Translations under genes and position numbers: made by a program | Assembly: GCA_037576215.1 (NCBI GenBank) | Contig: JBANDB010000019.1 | Span: 627,501-691,500 of the forward strand | Direction: 5' to 3' | DNA: 64,000 nt | From: Armillaria gallica | Lineage: Eukaryota > Basidiomycota > Agaricomycetes > Agaricales > Physalacriaceae | Notes under the pieces: model-generated | Told to the model about the DNA's origin: nothing | What the model saw: only the letters and a program-made list of their open reading frames with translations | Databases searched by the model: none | In this document: piece after piece, positions 35,242 to 47,704 of the stretch | Numbering within the stretch: the stretch's first letter is position 1 | Layout of the letters: each line of letters starts with the position of its first letter

Positions 35242-36158
35242 GTTGGCAACTCAATAATGGATAGCATGCAGCCTTCAATCAATGTCTCCAATGAGACAAC
35301 ATATTCTAACTCTGTATGCTACCTCAATAAAGATTAGCTATATACATTTATTGATGGAACTTCAGACTTACAGGTTTCACCCGAGGTTCCATTATTCCCT
35401 TTACATAAGAATGGCTTCTCTACTGTTGGAGAAATCTTCTTGACCCTGGTGCATATGAGCTGCACTTCTGCCCAAAAGGTAAATGCAGCGTAGTCAATGA
35501 ACAAGGAGCTGTGTTAACAGATACATGCTGGTTGTTGAAAAGTCAGGGCCGCAGTGCTTATGGAAGTGGTCAGTGTGGATCAAAATTCGCTGGAAAGATG
35601 TGACCCACTCAAACCCGGGAAAAATATTACTATTATTATTAACATGTGATGTGATACTCGAAAAGGAAATATCATTCTCCCCCCAAATCCCAAAGGTGTC
35701 GCTCTCTATTTTCTTTGCCCATCTCCTGCCAAGTGATGAAATTGTTGAGTTGCCAAATACATTGCACATCCGTTATCATCACCTCTTTGATACCATTTCC
35801 CCTATCCATAGTTTACAGGAGTATATAAGTAGAGTACCTTATAATCGAGCCCCTCACGTGTTTGCAAGGGTTCCCTGCTAATCCCGGAGTCCCGCTTATC
35901 TGAGCTGAGAAGTGTACTTCAACAGAAATCCACTCTACCACTGTCTTAATATAGTTGCCGATCATCAATGTTTGATAATTGTAGTTCATTCACAGCTGAT
36001 GTATTTTCTTCCACTTCGAACATGATAATTAAGAAACTAGAAATGGGTGGAGTTCAAGCTTGTTGCTGTGTGCAGTCCCACCTCTGACATGATGGGCATA
36101 CATATAAGCTGTGTCGTTGCTGATTTTACTTTCACCATCTTCACTATGCTTGCACCTC
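35242..36158. other. no clear gene; overlapping antisense frames
   Basis: A plus-strand frame (35525-35881, 118 codons) overlaps a minus-strand one (35494-35769). Neither has a recognised motif. It may hold the promoter of the MFS pseudogene, but no element stands out. Confidence 0.3.
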
Positions 36159-38451
36159 ATGGAGTCCTATAGCACTACCATGATCATTGATATTCCAGAG
36201 AAAAATGAGAGGGAAACACGGATGCCATTTTCGAACCTTTAAACAGTGTCACTGATAGTGACATGTACCATGGATATGTGGGTAAATGTATGTCGCTCCT
36301 TGTTTCGTTTGGAAATTATAACTCACTTGCATTTTTGGAGCTTGAATAACACTTCCGTTTTGATTTCATTGCCAGCTATTGGTGAAGACTTGAATATCAA
36401 AGATACCCAGATACAGTGGCTTGTAAGTCGTTGCATACTACTCCTGCATGACGCTGACCTTGCCATCACTCTCTCAGGTATCGGCCTATGCTCTTAGTTC
36501 CATACGTTCATACTGGATATCAGTCGTTGACACCAATTAAGCACCTCTTTTTTCCAGGGATGTCTTTTTCCCATGTTTGGACATCATGCAGACCTCTATG
36601 GACATAAGCTGGTATTCATGGCCAGCTCAACGTGGCTCACCATGCTTACCCTTGCTTGTGGCTTCGCCCAAAGTATGTCTCTGTCACCAGTATCTTGCAA
36701 CCTTTACTGATCACTCATCCAAATCAGATGAAATCACCCTGGAGGTGCTATGCGGTATGCAAGGAATTGGTGTAGTTGCTGCCCTGCCCACATCAGTGAG
36801 CACTCAGAATCCTTTCTTAATGGCTCAACTTGACCATCGAGCATAGATGGGCATTCTAGCACACACTTTTCCTCCTGGTAAAATTCAGTCTATTGCCTTT
36901 TCATTATTTGCTGCTGGGGCACCTTTAGGCATGTTCACTGGTATGGCATTAGGTGCTGTTCTCACACAACTCTGCAAGTATATGATCAACTTTATGATGC
37001 TGAAGTGATGTGTGACTATTTGTTTGAAAGCCTGTCCTGGCAAAGTAATTTCTACCTATCAACTGGCCTGACAGTTTTGTATAAGGTTCTTGGATTTTGG
37101 GCTATACCTAAGGACGAGTCATCCACAGAAGCAGACAAACACGTTGACTAGCTCGGTGCATTCTTGGTGATGGCTGGTCTGACTCTCATTGTCGTTGTTC
37201 TTAGTGACAGAGAGGTGGCTCTGAACAAATGGGTGATGTCCTGTAAGCTTGATCATGTTTCCCTCACCAGGTCTCTTTGTTTACACCTCATCTGGACATT
37301 ATTGCACTCCTCATAGTTGGCGTCTTCATCCTCGGCCTTTTCTTACTATGGCAGTGGTATCTAGAATGTGTCCAGTGCAATCCAAACACACCATATTCCA
37401 CACTCACCCTCACCGCCCATCATGAAACTCTCCCTGTGGGCCCACGGAAACAGCAAATTTGAGCCATCATGATCATCGCCATGTTCACCTTCTGCTCATG
37501 CTTGGGATGGAATTTCTGGACCCAGGTATGTCAAGGATTACCCACTTGTGGGCGATGCACTTACTGTGGCATTCCCAGCTCTTCTAGCAAAACCACCAAG
37601 GCTACACCCCTGTTGGTACTATGATCCGGCTGTTCCCCATGTTCATCACCAGAATTATCTGTAACTTTATCATTGCTGTCATCATTGCTTGGGTTTCTGT
37701 TGCTTGGATCTTAGGTTCGTGAAATTTGATAGCAGCTAGCTGAAAGAAATGTGCTCATTCCCATCCTTTAGTGAGCAGAACACTTATTACTGCCTGTGCA
37801 GCAATCTTCTTTGCCAAAATTGACCCTGACATGACATACTGGGCCTATGGTTTCCCTAGTGCTGTTTTCTCCATTGTTGGGTCTGATTTTGTTTTTGTTG
37901 CTGGGTCAATATTCCTAGTGAGAATTGTCGAGCAGCATGAACAGAGTCTTTCTGATGCTCTGTTTCAGATGATGTACCAGGTGGGTAAACTCATTCTTGC
38001 ACAAAGAACTGGATGCTCACGTTTTCAAACAGATTGGGACAGCACTGGGAGTTACAGTGTTTACAATTGTTTTCAATCATGTTGTCACTCAGGATTTGTT
38101 GAATATGGGTACCGTAGTTGACAATGCAAATAGTAGTGCTCCTCGAGAGGCACTTCTGAATGGCTACAAGGCAGCCGAGTGGACCGCATTCGCTTTTGGA
38201 GCCATTAGTTTGTCATTCATCTGCTTCCATCACAAACATCGACTCAAATTTACTCTATAGGTGCCCTTCTAGCTGTTCTTTTCTTTTGGAATGTTGGAAT
38301 TGTCAGGGACAAGAATGCACCAGAGGGGACCAAGCCTGTGTCCACACCTCAAAGCACTTCTACAGTGGCCATTGATTGTGAGGTGGAGAAAGCGATACAA
38401 GAGATCCCCAGGATTGCGACAAGTCCTACCCCATCAGAGAGCACGCTTTAA
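36159..38451 (+). pseudogene. MFS transporter (DHA2-like drug:H+ antiporter type), decayed
   Basis: Exons spell a 14-helix-type MFS protein of the plasma membrane: LPAIGEDLNIKDTQIQWLVS, GHHADLYGHKLVF (the loop 2-3 signature G..AD..GRR/K), FAAGAPLGMFTGMALG, STGLTVLYKVLGFWAIPKDE, a helix HLDIIALLIVGVFILGLFLL, TMIRLFPMFITRIICN, and a last helix ALLAVLFFWNVG; TAA at 38449. Introns that join in frame: 36673-36727, 36796-36846, 37526-37578, 37715-37771, 37981-38032, 38208-38260 (51-57 bp). Breaks: TAG at 37149 and 37585 (both Trp-like positions), TGA at 37460, a frame change near 37450, and a donor that reads AT instead of GT after 36505. The N-terminus from ATG 36159 is uncertain. Confidence 0.8.
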
Positions 38452-40999
38452 TAATTAATTTACCATAGAAAAGCATACCACAGCACATATATGTACACTA
38501 CTTGCATTTTACACAGACATCATTCAAGTTGTATCCACCAGAAAGCGATGGCATCTTGGTTTCGTTCAACTGATAAAATTTTATGATGATGTTCAAAATG
38601 ATGTTGACAATGTACTTCCACGACAAGCACACATCACTTTACAGACCCACTCACAGGGATACATCTCGCTTGGCAAAGTAGCACCATGTTCTATTCTTCC
38701 TATGAGTTACATTTGCTCCAAATCCTTTTCCTCCCCATCACCCTTCTCTGCATAGTTTTCCAAACTCGAAACAGAGGACTCCGTGAGTCCAAACATACCA
38801 AATACATCTCTCTCATACCCATTGCCAATGCCTGGTGGCGGCCACAGATTATTCAGAAATAGCCATGTCACAGCACTTATGCTAAACCCTAACGGCGAGG
38901 TGGCGAGGCAAGGATATGTACTCAGAATTAGTAGTTTGGTCAGGATACACATTTTCATCTCATTGCAATATGCGAGGGTTGTAATTGTATTGAGTGTCGC
39001 AGTTCGACTTTGCCTGAATGCCGTTGATAGCACCTGAGATTACAGATGAAGAAAATGTTTATGAGTAAATATAGAGTGCCGCTTACCATAAAGACCTAGC
39101 CCTGATGCCCTTCAGGTTGAATCCCTGAGCTGGAAGATTGTGTCTTTGCAAAAGAATGCTTGTTACCCAATAGAGAGAGAGAGACAAACAAGGAATTCCT
39201 TACCAAGATGAGTTTTTGAGTGAATCCTCAACGCTGCGTAAGGTCGGGAAGCTCTGAGCAAGTTAATATTAGAACACAAATAAATAAGGGAGGAAAAGAG
39301 GACTAACTCACCAGTGAGAATGACCCCACCATCAGGAGATTTGCTTACTAGTCATGTTCCCAAGACCAGCCGCTGAGCTCGATGTCTCAGCCATATAATC
39401 TTGCAGGTCCATAGCTGAATCTAAACAATGTCAGGCACTCAGGATACGGATGGAGAAAGGTAAGGGCCCATCATCCTCCCTCCCTGGTTCAGCCTCTCAC
39501 CACAACATTCCTGGTGATGGCTGCCTATGCCACATCATGGTTGTAATCTGCACTTGCGAGATTCCTAAGCATATAGATCATGGAAGCATGAAGACAAAAC
39601 CAGTGTTTACTGGCAAGACGGTGGAAGACTAAAGTAGTGATAGAACATTAGTCAGATAGAAATCGTCCAATAATACTTGCCTGTTCTTGACATGGAATGT
39701 AATATGCAGCTGAATTTGAAGCAATCAGAACAGTTGGAATATTGAACAACCCGGATTACCTCAAGGTGCAACTAAACTTTAAGGCAGTGGTTTGCAGCTG
39801 TTCTCAGGCTATCCAGTCGCAGAAGCAGCATAGGTCAAGTAAAGAGACTTTGGAAGATTTCCTGTCAATATCAAAGGAAAGAGGTGGGGAGAAGAAAAAC
39901 CCGAAAGAGATGAACAGGCATCGGAAAAGCTGACAATGGCATCTGTGGCCAAGGGGCGGTGGGATTCAAGAAAGACACATGGCATACATTTTCGCATTTA
40001 AGGATGGCCTGGACCCCCCCTCCCCCCCTCTTCTGCTATATATGGCAATAATATGTACATATTAGGACAGCTTAGTAACACCATCTTAGTTACTGAAGAG
40101 ATGCCGGTATGTGCCAGTTGAATGCCAAGAGTTGCTGGGTGGCTACTCTAGCTCACTTCAGTGAGGAACACATCTTAGGTGAGTCTTTTAGCACTAAACG
40201 GTCTCTATTTACATGAAGCCATTGATGTAATGTTATATTGGACCACCAGGTAAGTCTTAGAGTATTATATAGCCTAAAATGGGTCATGCAAAGTGTATGT
40301 CACTTTCACGTTTAAGGCTCAGACCCCTCAGACCCCTCCGCCCCTACCCTATGTGCCAGATTTTAGCCACACCTCCCCCTTGTCTGTGGCAGGGCAAATT
40401 GATATCGGCATTACGGACTACTGCAACAGTCTGTAAGGTCTGACCATGATGGTGTATGATGTAGCGGTGCAAGCACCGAGTCCCCAATTCTTTTCAGACC
40501 ATAGATGTTTCTCAGCTTAAACATTCCAAATTTGTAAATATACAGACAGGTACTGTAAAATGCTTCATTTCTGCTTCTATCCCGCCTATTTTGCTTTTCT
40601 ACTTTCACGGAGAAGATCGATCTATTACAGTTGTCCTTATCTTCGATGACCCATTCCTTATATTGAACTTCCCCTAAGCCACTGTCCCTCAATCAGCTCC
40701 AGCCCTCCCACCTCACAGACACATAGAGCTAGCCATAGTATGTATTCTTCATTCTGTAACCGAACATGACTTGACATGTTTGTAGATGAGTACAGTTCTT
40801 GAGCTACGACAATCTCCAACAGTCTCTGATTTCGATGTGAACCTGCAAATATAATCCTTTGGATCATTGCTGAACCACCATGTAGTCTCTCCCATGCACG
40901 CACCCCCCTTCTACCTGCTTCCCGAGCCAGATTCATCATGTGTTCACAGACAAATGTACATTATGAACATGAATGCTCTATGTCTTACATTTTCATCAC
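38452..40999. other. intergenic or weakly coding sequence
   Basis: Minus-strand frames at 38707-39033, 40411-40692 and 40658-40939 are open but lack ATG starts or recognised domains. A C-rich run (CCCCCCCTCCCCCCC) lies at 40014-40028 and a (GA)n tract at 39171-39183. CpG is commoner here than in the first 10 kb. Confidence 0.35.
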
Positions 41000-41031
41000 C
41001 ATACCCTTAATGACCTTGAATAGGGACGGTG

Positions 41032-41508
41032 CTATGTGACCCAGTAAGTACTGCACAAGAACAAGCTGGCCATTATCATGAGAATTTTCTAGCTACTGAA
41101 CATCCAGATGCAAATAACCGTGACTGGGTGGCTTCGAGACATCCTGTTGTCAATTGTGCGACATGGCCTATATTCCCTACTGGCAGTGCAGCAACTGCAG
41201 TATCAATGGGCGGACCCACTTTCCACATGATGTGGAGGGCACGTTCTGGAGAAGGTAGCCCTCAGAATACTTATGTCGGAGACGCAGGATTTTCAGCAAC
41301 TACTGCTGCAAGAGATACAGAGATTTCAGTACCAAACAGCCAGAACCATTCACTCGCTGTTCCTTCCAAACTGCTTCACTACCAGTTCCAGTCGCAAACA
41401 GGTAGAGCTGGAGCTTCAACCAAGAGTATAATGCTGGATGACAATGCTGATGCAGATGTATGTCTTATTCCAATCCAATGGCTGTACAGTGCTAAGATAT
41501 CATGCTAG
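41032..41508 (+). CDS. hypothetical protein fragment, possible inverted paralogue of 46982-47704
   Basis: About 159 open codons ending TAG at 41506, without a clear ATG, so probably an exon. It contains ATWPIFPTGSAATAVSMGG and WRARSGEG; the minus-strand gene at 46982-47704 has QPWIFPAGSAAAVALTP and WRTAGTER with like spacing. Low-complexity Ser/Thr/Ala-rich, no recognised domain. Lies immediately beyond the 3' end of the RNR2 pseudogene, pointing toward it. Confidence 0.35.
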   Translation, partial: LCDPVSTAQEQAGHYHENFLATEHPDANNRDWVASRHPVVNCATWPIFPTGSAATAVSMGGPTFHMMWRARSGEGSPQNTYVGDAGFSATTAARDTEISVPNSQNHSLAVPSKLLHYQFQSQTGRAGASTKSIMLDDNADADVCLIPIQWLYSAKISC

Positions 41509-41782
41509 GTTCCTTGATTGGATCATCATCTCTTAGCTGCTATATTTTGGTACATAGCAAATGAGCTTGATAGTGCAGTTCCCAACAACAACTTACATGA
41601 ACTGGTCACTGCAATGTCGTACTTTCTACAATACACGACTTCATGAAAGGTACGTAGTCACTTAAATCTACATAACATAGCTCTTTTTGAATAGTAATGT
41701 ACAAGTGATTAAGTCAAAGGAAATGTGTGGAAAGTAACATGTAAATATATGACATTAAAAATCAGCATCCATTGTACTTATA

Positions 41783-42906
41783 TTATCCTGATGAGAAAAT
41801 ACCACAATGATGCAGAAATGAGACATACAATACATGCTCCTGATCTCCAGAACGACCGACATATGCCTTAGAATACTCTGAGACTTGTTTCTCAAAGAAA
41901 TTGGTCTTGTCTTCCAGTGATATCATCTCAATAAAATCAAAAGGATTGGTCAAGTGGTAGACTCAATTGCTCCCCAAATCTATGAGCAATTGATCCATCA
42001 CAAACTTGATATATTCAATCATACTGCTAGCATTCATCCTGAGAATGGGTGACTTCAATGCATCTGTATAAGTAATGAACCTGTGAGGCACGAGTGAGCA
42101 AACATAATAACCTTGCCAGAATGATTGCTCAACCTTAGAAGCCTCAATAATGATAGCTTGTAGCTCTTCTTCCTTGGGCCGATTCCTCAACCGTGAAAAT
42201 ACATAACAAGCAAACTGAGTGTGTAGTGCTTCATCATGAGTGATTAGTTCATTAGAGAATGTAAATCCAGGCATCAAACCCCTCTTCTTCAGCCAAAATA
42301 TAGTGGTGAATAAACCTGAGAAGAAAATTCCCTCTACTGCAATGAAAGCAGTGATTCAAGTGGCGAAGGACTGCTCACTTTTGATCCACTTTATTGCCCA
42401 TGCAGCTTTCCTCTTTACAGCTGGGATTTTGGTGAAGGCATGGAAAAGCAAACTATGCTCCTGCGCATCTCAGAGAAACATATCAATCAACAGAGAGTAG
42501 ACCTCCCAATGAACATTCTCAATCATCACCTGAAACCCATAGAATAACCTAAATTCTGGAACTTGAACCTTGCACATGAACCGTTCAACTAGGTTCTTGC
42601 CAACAATTGAGTCAGCAGTGGCAAAGAATGCAAGAAAATGATGAAACATTGCTCGTTCTTCCTCTGTAAGAGAGGTCTCCCATTGAACGTGGTCTGAGGC
42701 AAGATTCATTTCTTTTGCAGACCAAACTGATGCCTGAGCTTTCTTGTAGAAGTCATATGCCTGTGATAGCAATGATCAACAAAAATATATTGCTTTGAAT
42801 AAATCCATACCTCAGGATATCGAATAGGTAGAAGAACAAGATGTTCTTCAGAAGCTGTAAGGATGGGTTCGATAGGATAATCTGAACTTTTAGGTGTATC
42901 GGTCAT
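41783..42906 (-). pseudogene. RNR2: ribonucleotide reductase small subunit (RNR2) pseudogene
   Basis: The gene would encode the radical-bearing beta subunit that reduces ribonucleoside diphosphates. ATG at 42906; exon 1 gives EPILTASEEHLVLLPIRYPE, then a 50-bp intron (42761-42810) joins in frame to AYDFYKKAQASVWSAKEM. The family pattern follows: ADSIVGKNLVERF, EFRLFYGFQVMIENVHWEVY (metal-ligand E..H), later AVEGIFFSG, the ITHDEALHTQFACYVF helix and the C-terminal [15 protein letters not shown] at 41783. Three in-frame TGA (42470, 42356, 41963) sit where the family has Arg or a codon one C-to-T step away. The N-terminus is shorter than usual, so this looks like a dead duplicate; an intact RNR2 must exist elsewhere. 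Confidence 0.92.
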
Positions 42907-43189
42907 AATGGTACAAGGTGCAATGGAAGTACTTCTGAGACATCAAGACTGCGTGTTCAACAAATCGGAGAACCCTGGATATTCAGCTGGCTCTGGTATT
43001 GAGCAAATACAGTGATATTCTGCTTACTTACAACAGGTACTAAGTCAAACAAGTTCTGTATCGTACACCCTCTTATTTTGTCCATCATTTCCCTTTGTTT
43101 ACCATCAGCTATAGGCACAGTACCATTCTGTCCTGATGTATTAGCTTTCAGTTATTGGTCTAGAATTTAAACTCACCTGGATGAGTGCA

Positions 43190-44384
43190 AAACCTGCTCT
43201 CAAAATCATCATCAAAGAACCAATCAATTGTCAAGCATCCTAATTCATGGACACAAAAGAGACGACTGAGGATGATTCCACTGTAGACTTGCCTCATCTG
43301 TTCTCATTGAGATCTGTTCGTACATAATAGATAGATGTGGACTTGGCACTCAGTCAATAGTTTTCCTTGGTGTGTGGCGAGATTGAGAGCATTTAAGGAA
43401 GCGAATGATAAGTTGAAGGACATTAAAGGTACATAGATAGAAAGTCGTTGGAAAGTCGTGGTCATGATGGAACGCAACATTTTGACAACGTCAGTAATCC
43501 TAGATTCTACACACAATACATCCAGCCTTTGCAGGTTCTTCAGGCATCTGAGGTATACGTAGACTCCCCCAGCATGAGTTTCTGTTGTGATCATGAGCTA
43601 AGACGAATGTAAGAGGTTTAGTGAGAATGTATGTACCAATGTAGAACAGACGTAAAGTCTGTAAAGTCTCTTCTGCAAGTGAGATAATCTTCCTTGTCAA
43701 GCGGACATCATTCGTGAACATTTTGCACTCAAAAGTAGTCAATGACATAAAACCATGGAGATGTGCCAACCATGAAATAATTTGTGGACGAAGTGGGTTT
43801 CCAATGCTTCCCTGCCAATTGACAAGAGAACAAATGTTCATATGCAGAAATTGTAAACTCCATGGAAACCAGGGGGGTGGGATAACTAGCTGGGTCAAAG
43901 GTTCATCTGAGTCTTCTACCATGTGGGTGTCCTTCCCACCCAATGTGAAGTGGGTAAGTGATGTTGTGCTGTGCAGTAGAAGAAACAATCCTTGAGGTGA
44001 TACTTGGCTGTTCCAAATGGAGAGTCACTTCAAATCGTCAAGGTTATACTCAAGGTTACCTATCGACCTGAGTTCTACTGCATTCAGTTGGATGGTATGC
44101 AATAGAGGTAAGGGCCTTGTCAGGAGCTCTAATGGACAAGAGCTTTCAAAGTTGTCGAATTCTCTGTCTACTGCTAAATGGGTTACTTCTGACCCTGCTT
44201 CTTCATTATTATCATCCTCAACATTGTTGCCAGCTATTTCCAAAGGGTTCACATCTGGCCATGCGATAAGAGCAGCAGCAATGAGAAAATCAGAGTTGAG
44301 GATAGGACAGGTTGGATGGAGAGGCATATCATAGCAGTGGTGATGCAGATTCAGGCGAAGGCTTCTGTGAGAAACCGAAATCAT
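43190..44384 (-). pseudogene. leucine-rich (F-box/LRR-like) gene, tandem copy A, broken
   Basis: Minus-strand frames share order with copy B: HPTCPILNSDFLIAAALIAW, an acidic linker, EVTHLAVDREFDNFESSCPL, LLTRPLPLLHTIQLNAVELR, GLFLLLHSTTSLTHFTLGGK, RPQIISWLAHLHGFMSLTTF, then KNLQRLDVLCVESR and MLRSIMTTTFQRLSIYVPL. Regular Leu spacing and the SLTTFECK-type strands suggest an LRR-like solenoid of the kind found in fungal F-box proteins; an F-box itself is not visible. TGA at 44025 replaces the Arg seen in copy B (DLK*LS versus DLKRLS). A frame change occurs near 43600. Confidence 0.65.
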
Positions 44385-44604
44385 TACAGGAAGATTATAT
44401 AATGGATTTCATCGCCTGGCAATTTATACCCTCTGAAGCGGTGATGTAACTTCTGATGACATAGGTTACTGTCAAGAGTGCAGGTCACTCGTACATAAGT
44501 TTGCTGCTTGTAAAATTTACATTGTTGACATACTGCTATGTACTCATACATTTCCATTCTGTCATAAATTGTTAGCTCTACTGCTATCCTCTCATACAAG
44601 ACAC

Positions 44605-45829
44605 ATACCTGGACAATTGCTGAACTTGTTCTCAAAGTTGTCATTGAAGAACCAGTGAATCCTCAAGCGACCCAATGCTATGATGTGAAACAGTTGACCA
44701 TTGATATACCTCTGTAGACCTGTCTAATCTCTGCCTGCTGACTCTTGTCCATACATATAAGATAGATGTGGACGTCTTGATGAGTTGAAAGTACGCCTTG
44801 GGTGGCAGAGATGTTGAGTGCATTCAATGAGGCAAATGACAGGTCAAATGAAGTTAAAGGAATATATAATGACAGATGTTGAAATGTGGTGGTTGTGATA
44901 GACCGCAACATCTCAACAACATCTGCGACTCAAAATTCTTCACAGAAGACATCCAGTTGCCATAGTTTCTGCAAGTAGCTGAGATAAATGAACATGCTAC
45001 CAACATGAGTTTCTGAGGCAATAGAGGCAATAATATCAGCGGTGTTCAGCAGTCAAACTGATAACATACCCAAGAAGACCATGCTTAGATTCTGTAATGT
45101 ATCTTGTGCAAGTGATATTATCTTCCTTGCCAGACAAACATTGTTGGTGAACATTTTACATTCAAAAGTTGTTAATGACAGCCATCCGTGGAGCTGCGAC
45201 AACCATGATATTATTTGAGGTCGAAGCAGGTTCTCAACTGGACTGTCCTGCCAATTAACGAGAGTGTAGATGTTTAGGTGTAAAAATTGCAAGGTTGGTG
45301 GGAATGAAGGAGGTACAATTATGGGCTGGGTTTGAGGGTCATCTGAGTCCTCAACCACTCAAGCCCTTTTCCCACCAAATGCAAAGTGTGTCAACGAAGT
45401 TGTGCTGCACAATAGGAGAAATAAACCTTGAGTTGATACATGGCAATCCCAAACAGATAGTCTCTTCAAGTCGTCGAGGAAATACTCGAGATGGTGAATA
45501 CTTTTCAGCGTGACTGAGCTGAGCTTGACTGTGTGCAATGAGGGTAATGGCCTCGTTAAGAGACCTAAAGGACAGTTATTCTCGTAGTTGTTGAAGTCAC
45601 CCTCAACTGTTAAGTGCGTTACTTGGGAGTCAGGTTCTTTGTCCTCATCTTCATTGTCTTCACTGTCTGCAGTATTGTTGTAGTTGATGTTGGGCCAAAC
45701 AAGTTCAGAAGCAGCAAAAAGAAAGTTGGCATTAAGTAGTGGGCATGTAGGGTGTACCGTTATCCTACTACAGTGATGTCGCATATTCAAGCATAAGTTT
45801 TTGTGGGAAATGGTAATCATGGTGGGCAA
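44605..45829 (-). pseudogene. leucine-rich (F-box/LRR-like) gene, tandem copy B, broken
   Basis: ATG at 45829 (MPTMITISHKNL). One continuous frame to a TAG at 44678 interrupted only by TGA at 45359, 45053 and 44930. The last of these corresponds to Arg in copy A (EF*VADVVEMLRS versus ESRITDVVKMLRS). The copy-to-copy offset is about 1.43 kb, so the pair arose by direct tandem duplication. Protein divergence is considerable, including in the acidic linker (DSEDNEDEDKEPDSQ). Sequence 44384-44644 between the copies is a diverged duplicate of the 43190 end. Confidence 0.65.
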
Positions 45830-45833
45830 GGAG

Positions 45834-46980
45834 AGACGATGTAAAACAACTCGTCATGTCATAACTCTCACTTACATGATCATCGGCGCCAGATCAAGTT
45901 TTACTTTAAGACTCAAGGGGTCAGATTTATGATGAAGCTATCAAACCCCGCCTTTTTTCATCAGAGGTTTGTTTTTTTTATATAGATACCAGACCGGCTA
46001 CAATTACATACTTTGAAATTTTTCCATCCTTTCGGTACAAGAACAGTCAGATTTTTCTTTTGCCTCCTTCTCCCGAATCAAAACCAAAAATAACCTAAAA
46101 AATAAAATAAAATAAAAAATAAAACAATAAATTGCACTCATCAAGGCAGTTATAAATGTATGTCAACGCATAGGCACCATTCCAACAAGAAGAAATCAAA
46201 GTGTTCATATTACACAGGAAGGCACCATGCTGAATATAGCATGTCAACCATGAGATCTCGAAGACCCCTGTTTGGAGCAGACATCTCAAGCTGTTCAGCA
46301 ATGTATCTGAATGTGTTTGCCAAAAGAACTCGGTCAGTCATAATGGAGAACTATATGTCGTTATCAACGAGAACATCTTGATTAGAGCAAGGGATGTTGG
46401 CAAGTGCGCATTGATGGCAAGTCGTAGGGACAAGATCTGGATTGGTATAGTAACAGATTCTTGCATTCCCTAGACAGAAATCGCACTGTAATCAAGGGGT
46501 CCTTTTTCAGTTGCCTAATGTATTCTCTATGCTTTACAACAGGCATACCCTTGAGGCCATTAACACCAGCCATGCAGTCCAATTCATTATTTCAGAAAAT
46601 CTATTGGCAAAAGACTGGGCTCACTGTTCCCCAGCAGGAAATCCTAAATTCTGAAGGATGATCCTCGACCATACAGGCATAGGGCAGACCACATTGGCCA
46701 GATGGCATTCCCTGGGTCCCATGGCATATAAGAGTACATATATATCTAACAACTATTCAGATGTCTCTCAATGCCAATTCAGGAACACGTTCCTGGCAGG
46801 GAACTCTCCACAGTAATGGTTGGTGAGCTTATAGAACTGCAAGGCATGAGTATGTGCTTTAGCAAGGAACTGCTACTTGCCTGGGATAATAAAAGTACAT
46901 GATACACCTTTTCTTGGGCCCTGTGACTGACATGAGGTACCTGCAAATACATTCAGTCACAACATCTAGCGTTTAAGATG
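45834..46980. other. intergenic, A-rich
   Basis: No protein-like gene. An AAAAT-type microsatellite lies at 46095-46130. Short antisense frames at 46095-46661 show no motif. Confidence 0.4.
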
Positions 46981-46981
46981 A

Positions 46982-47704
46982 TTAACATACTGCAATGTGT
47001 CTCCTCCTCCAGTGGTACAATCCCTGGCTTGGGTTGCTTTCCATGGCATTAGTGGAACCGATGTCCACATTCAATGTCTCAGAGAATGCAACAGCACGTG
47101 CAGCCCTGACATAGCCTGGAACTTCTGTAGGATCAACAAGCTGAAGGTTGTGGTTGTCAACATGACTATTGAGGGCAGTACCCGCAATACATTCCATAGA
47201 GCTGGGTGTAGAAGCAGGAGCTTGATGGCTGTCTGCACACGGGGTACTGATAGGGACTTGGAGTTCAGGTCGATCAGCATTGACAAACTGGAAGCCTTTG
47301 TCCATCACCGTTCCACTGACTGTCGAAGATCCAACAGTTACCGGGATGTCACTCGCTACAGAACTGATTTGTGGCTCTCGCCAGCCAAGCGGATGATGTA
47401 TGGTAGAGGATGATTGAGGTACAGATGCAGAAGATGATGTGCACGGCTGGCTCTTTCGTTCAGTCCCTGCTGTTCTCCATAGGGAATGAGTAGTAGGAAG
47501 TGGTGTAAGAGCCACTGCTGCTGCGCTTCCAGCAGGGAAGATCCAAGGTTGTGCCATCGAAAGAGTCGGACTAAGACAACCTGCATCATTGGCAGGGCTA
47601 CTCAGAGGGGATGTTGACGCCTGCGCAAGTGCCTCCAGCAAAAACAAACTCGATATGTCCCACGAGAAAAGAGAGTCTTGACCATTATTAGAGTTAGCTG
47701 TCAT
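46982..47704 (-). CDS. hypothetical Ser/Thr/Pro-rich protein
   Basis: 240 codons, ATG at 47702-47704, intact, ending beside 46982. Composition is Ser/Thr/Ala/Pro-rich and largely disordered; there is no signal peptide or domain that I recognise. It resembles the plus-strand fragment at 41032-41508 around a WIFPAGSAA motif. CpG frequency is near normal. Possibly the last exon of a larger minus-strand gene including 47704-47895. Confidence 0.45.
   Translation of the reverse strand: MTANSNNGQDSLFSWDISSLFLLEALAQASTSPLSSPANDAGCLSPTLSMAQPWIFPAGSAAAVALTPLPTTHSLWRTAGTERKSQPCTSSSASVPQSSSTIHHPLGWREPQISSVASDIPVTVGSSTVSGTVMDKGFQFVNADRPELQVPISTPCADSHQAPASTPSSMECIAGTALNSHVDNHNLQLVDPTEVPGYVRAARAVAFSETLNVDIGSTNAMESNPSQGLYHWRRRHIAVC

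Noticed and set aside
38707..39033. Minus-strand membrane protein gene
   Set aside because: Starts without ATG, hydrophobicity is patchy and no family pattern could be matched.
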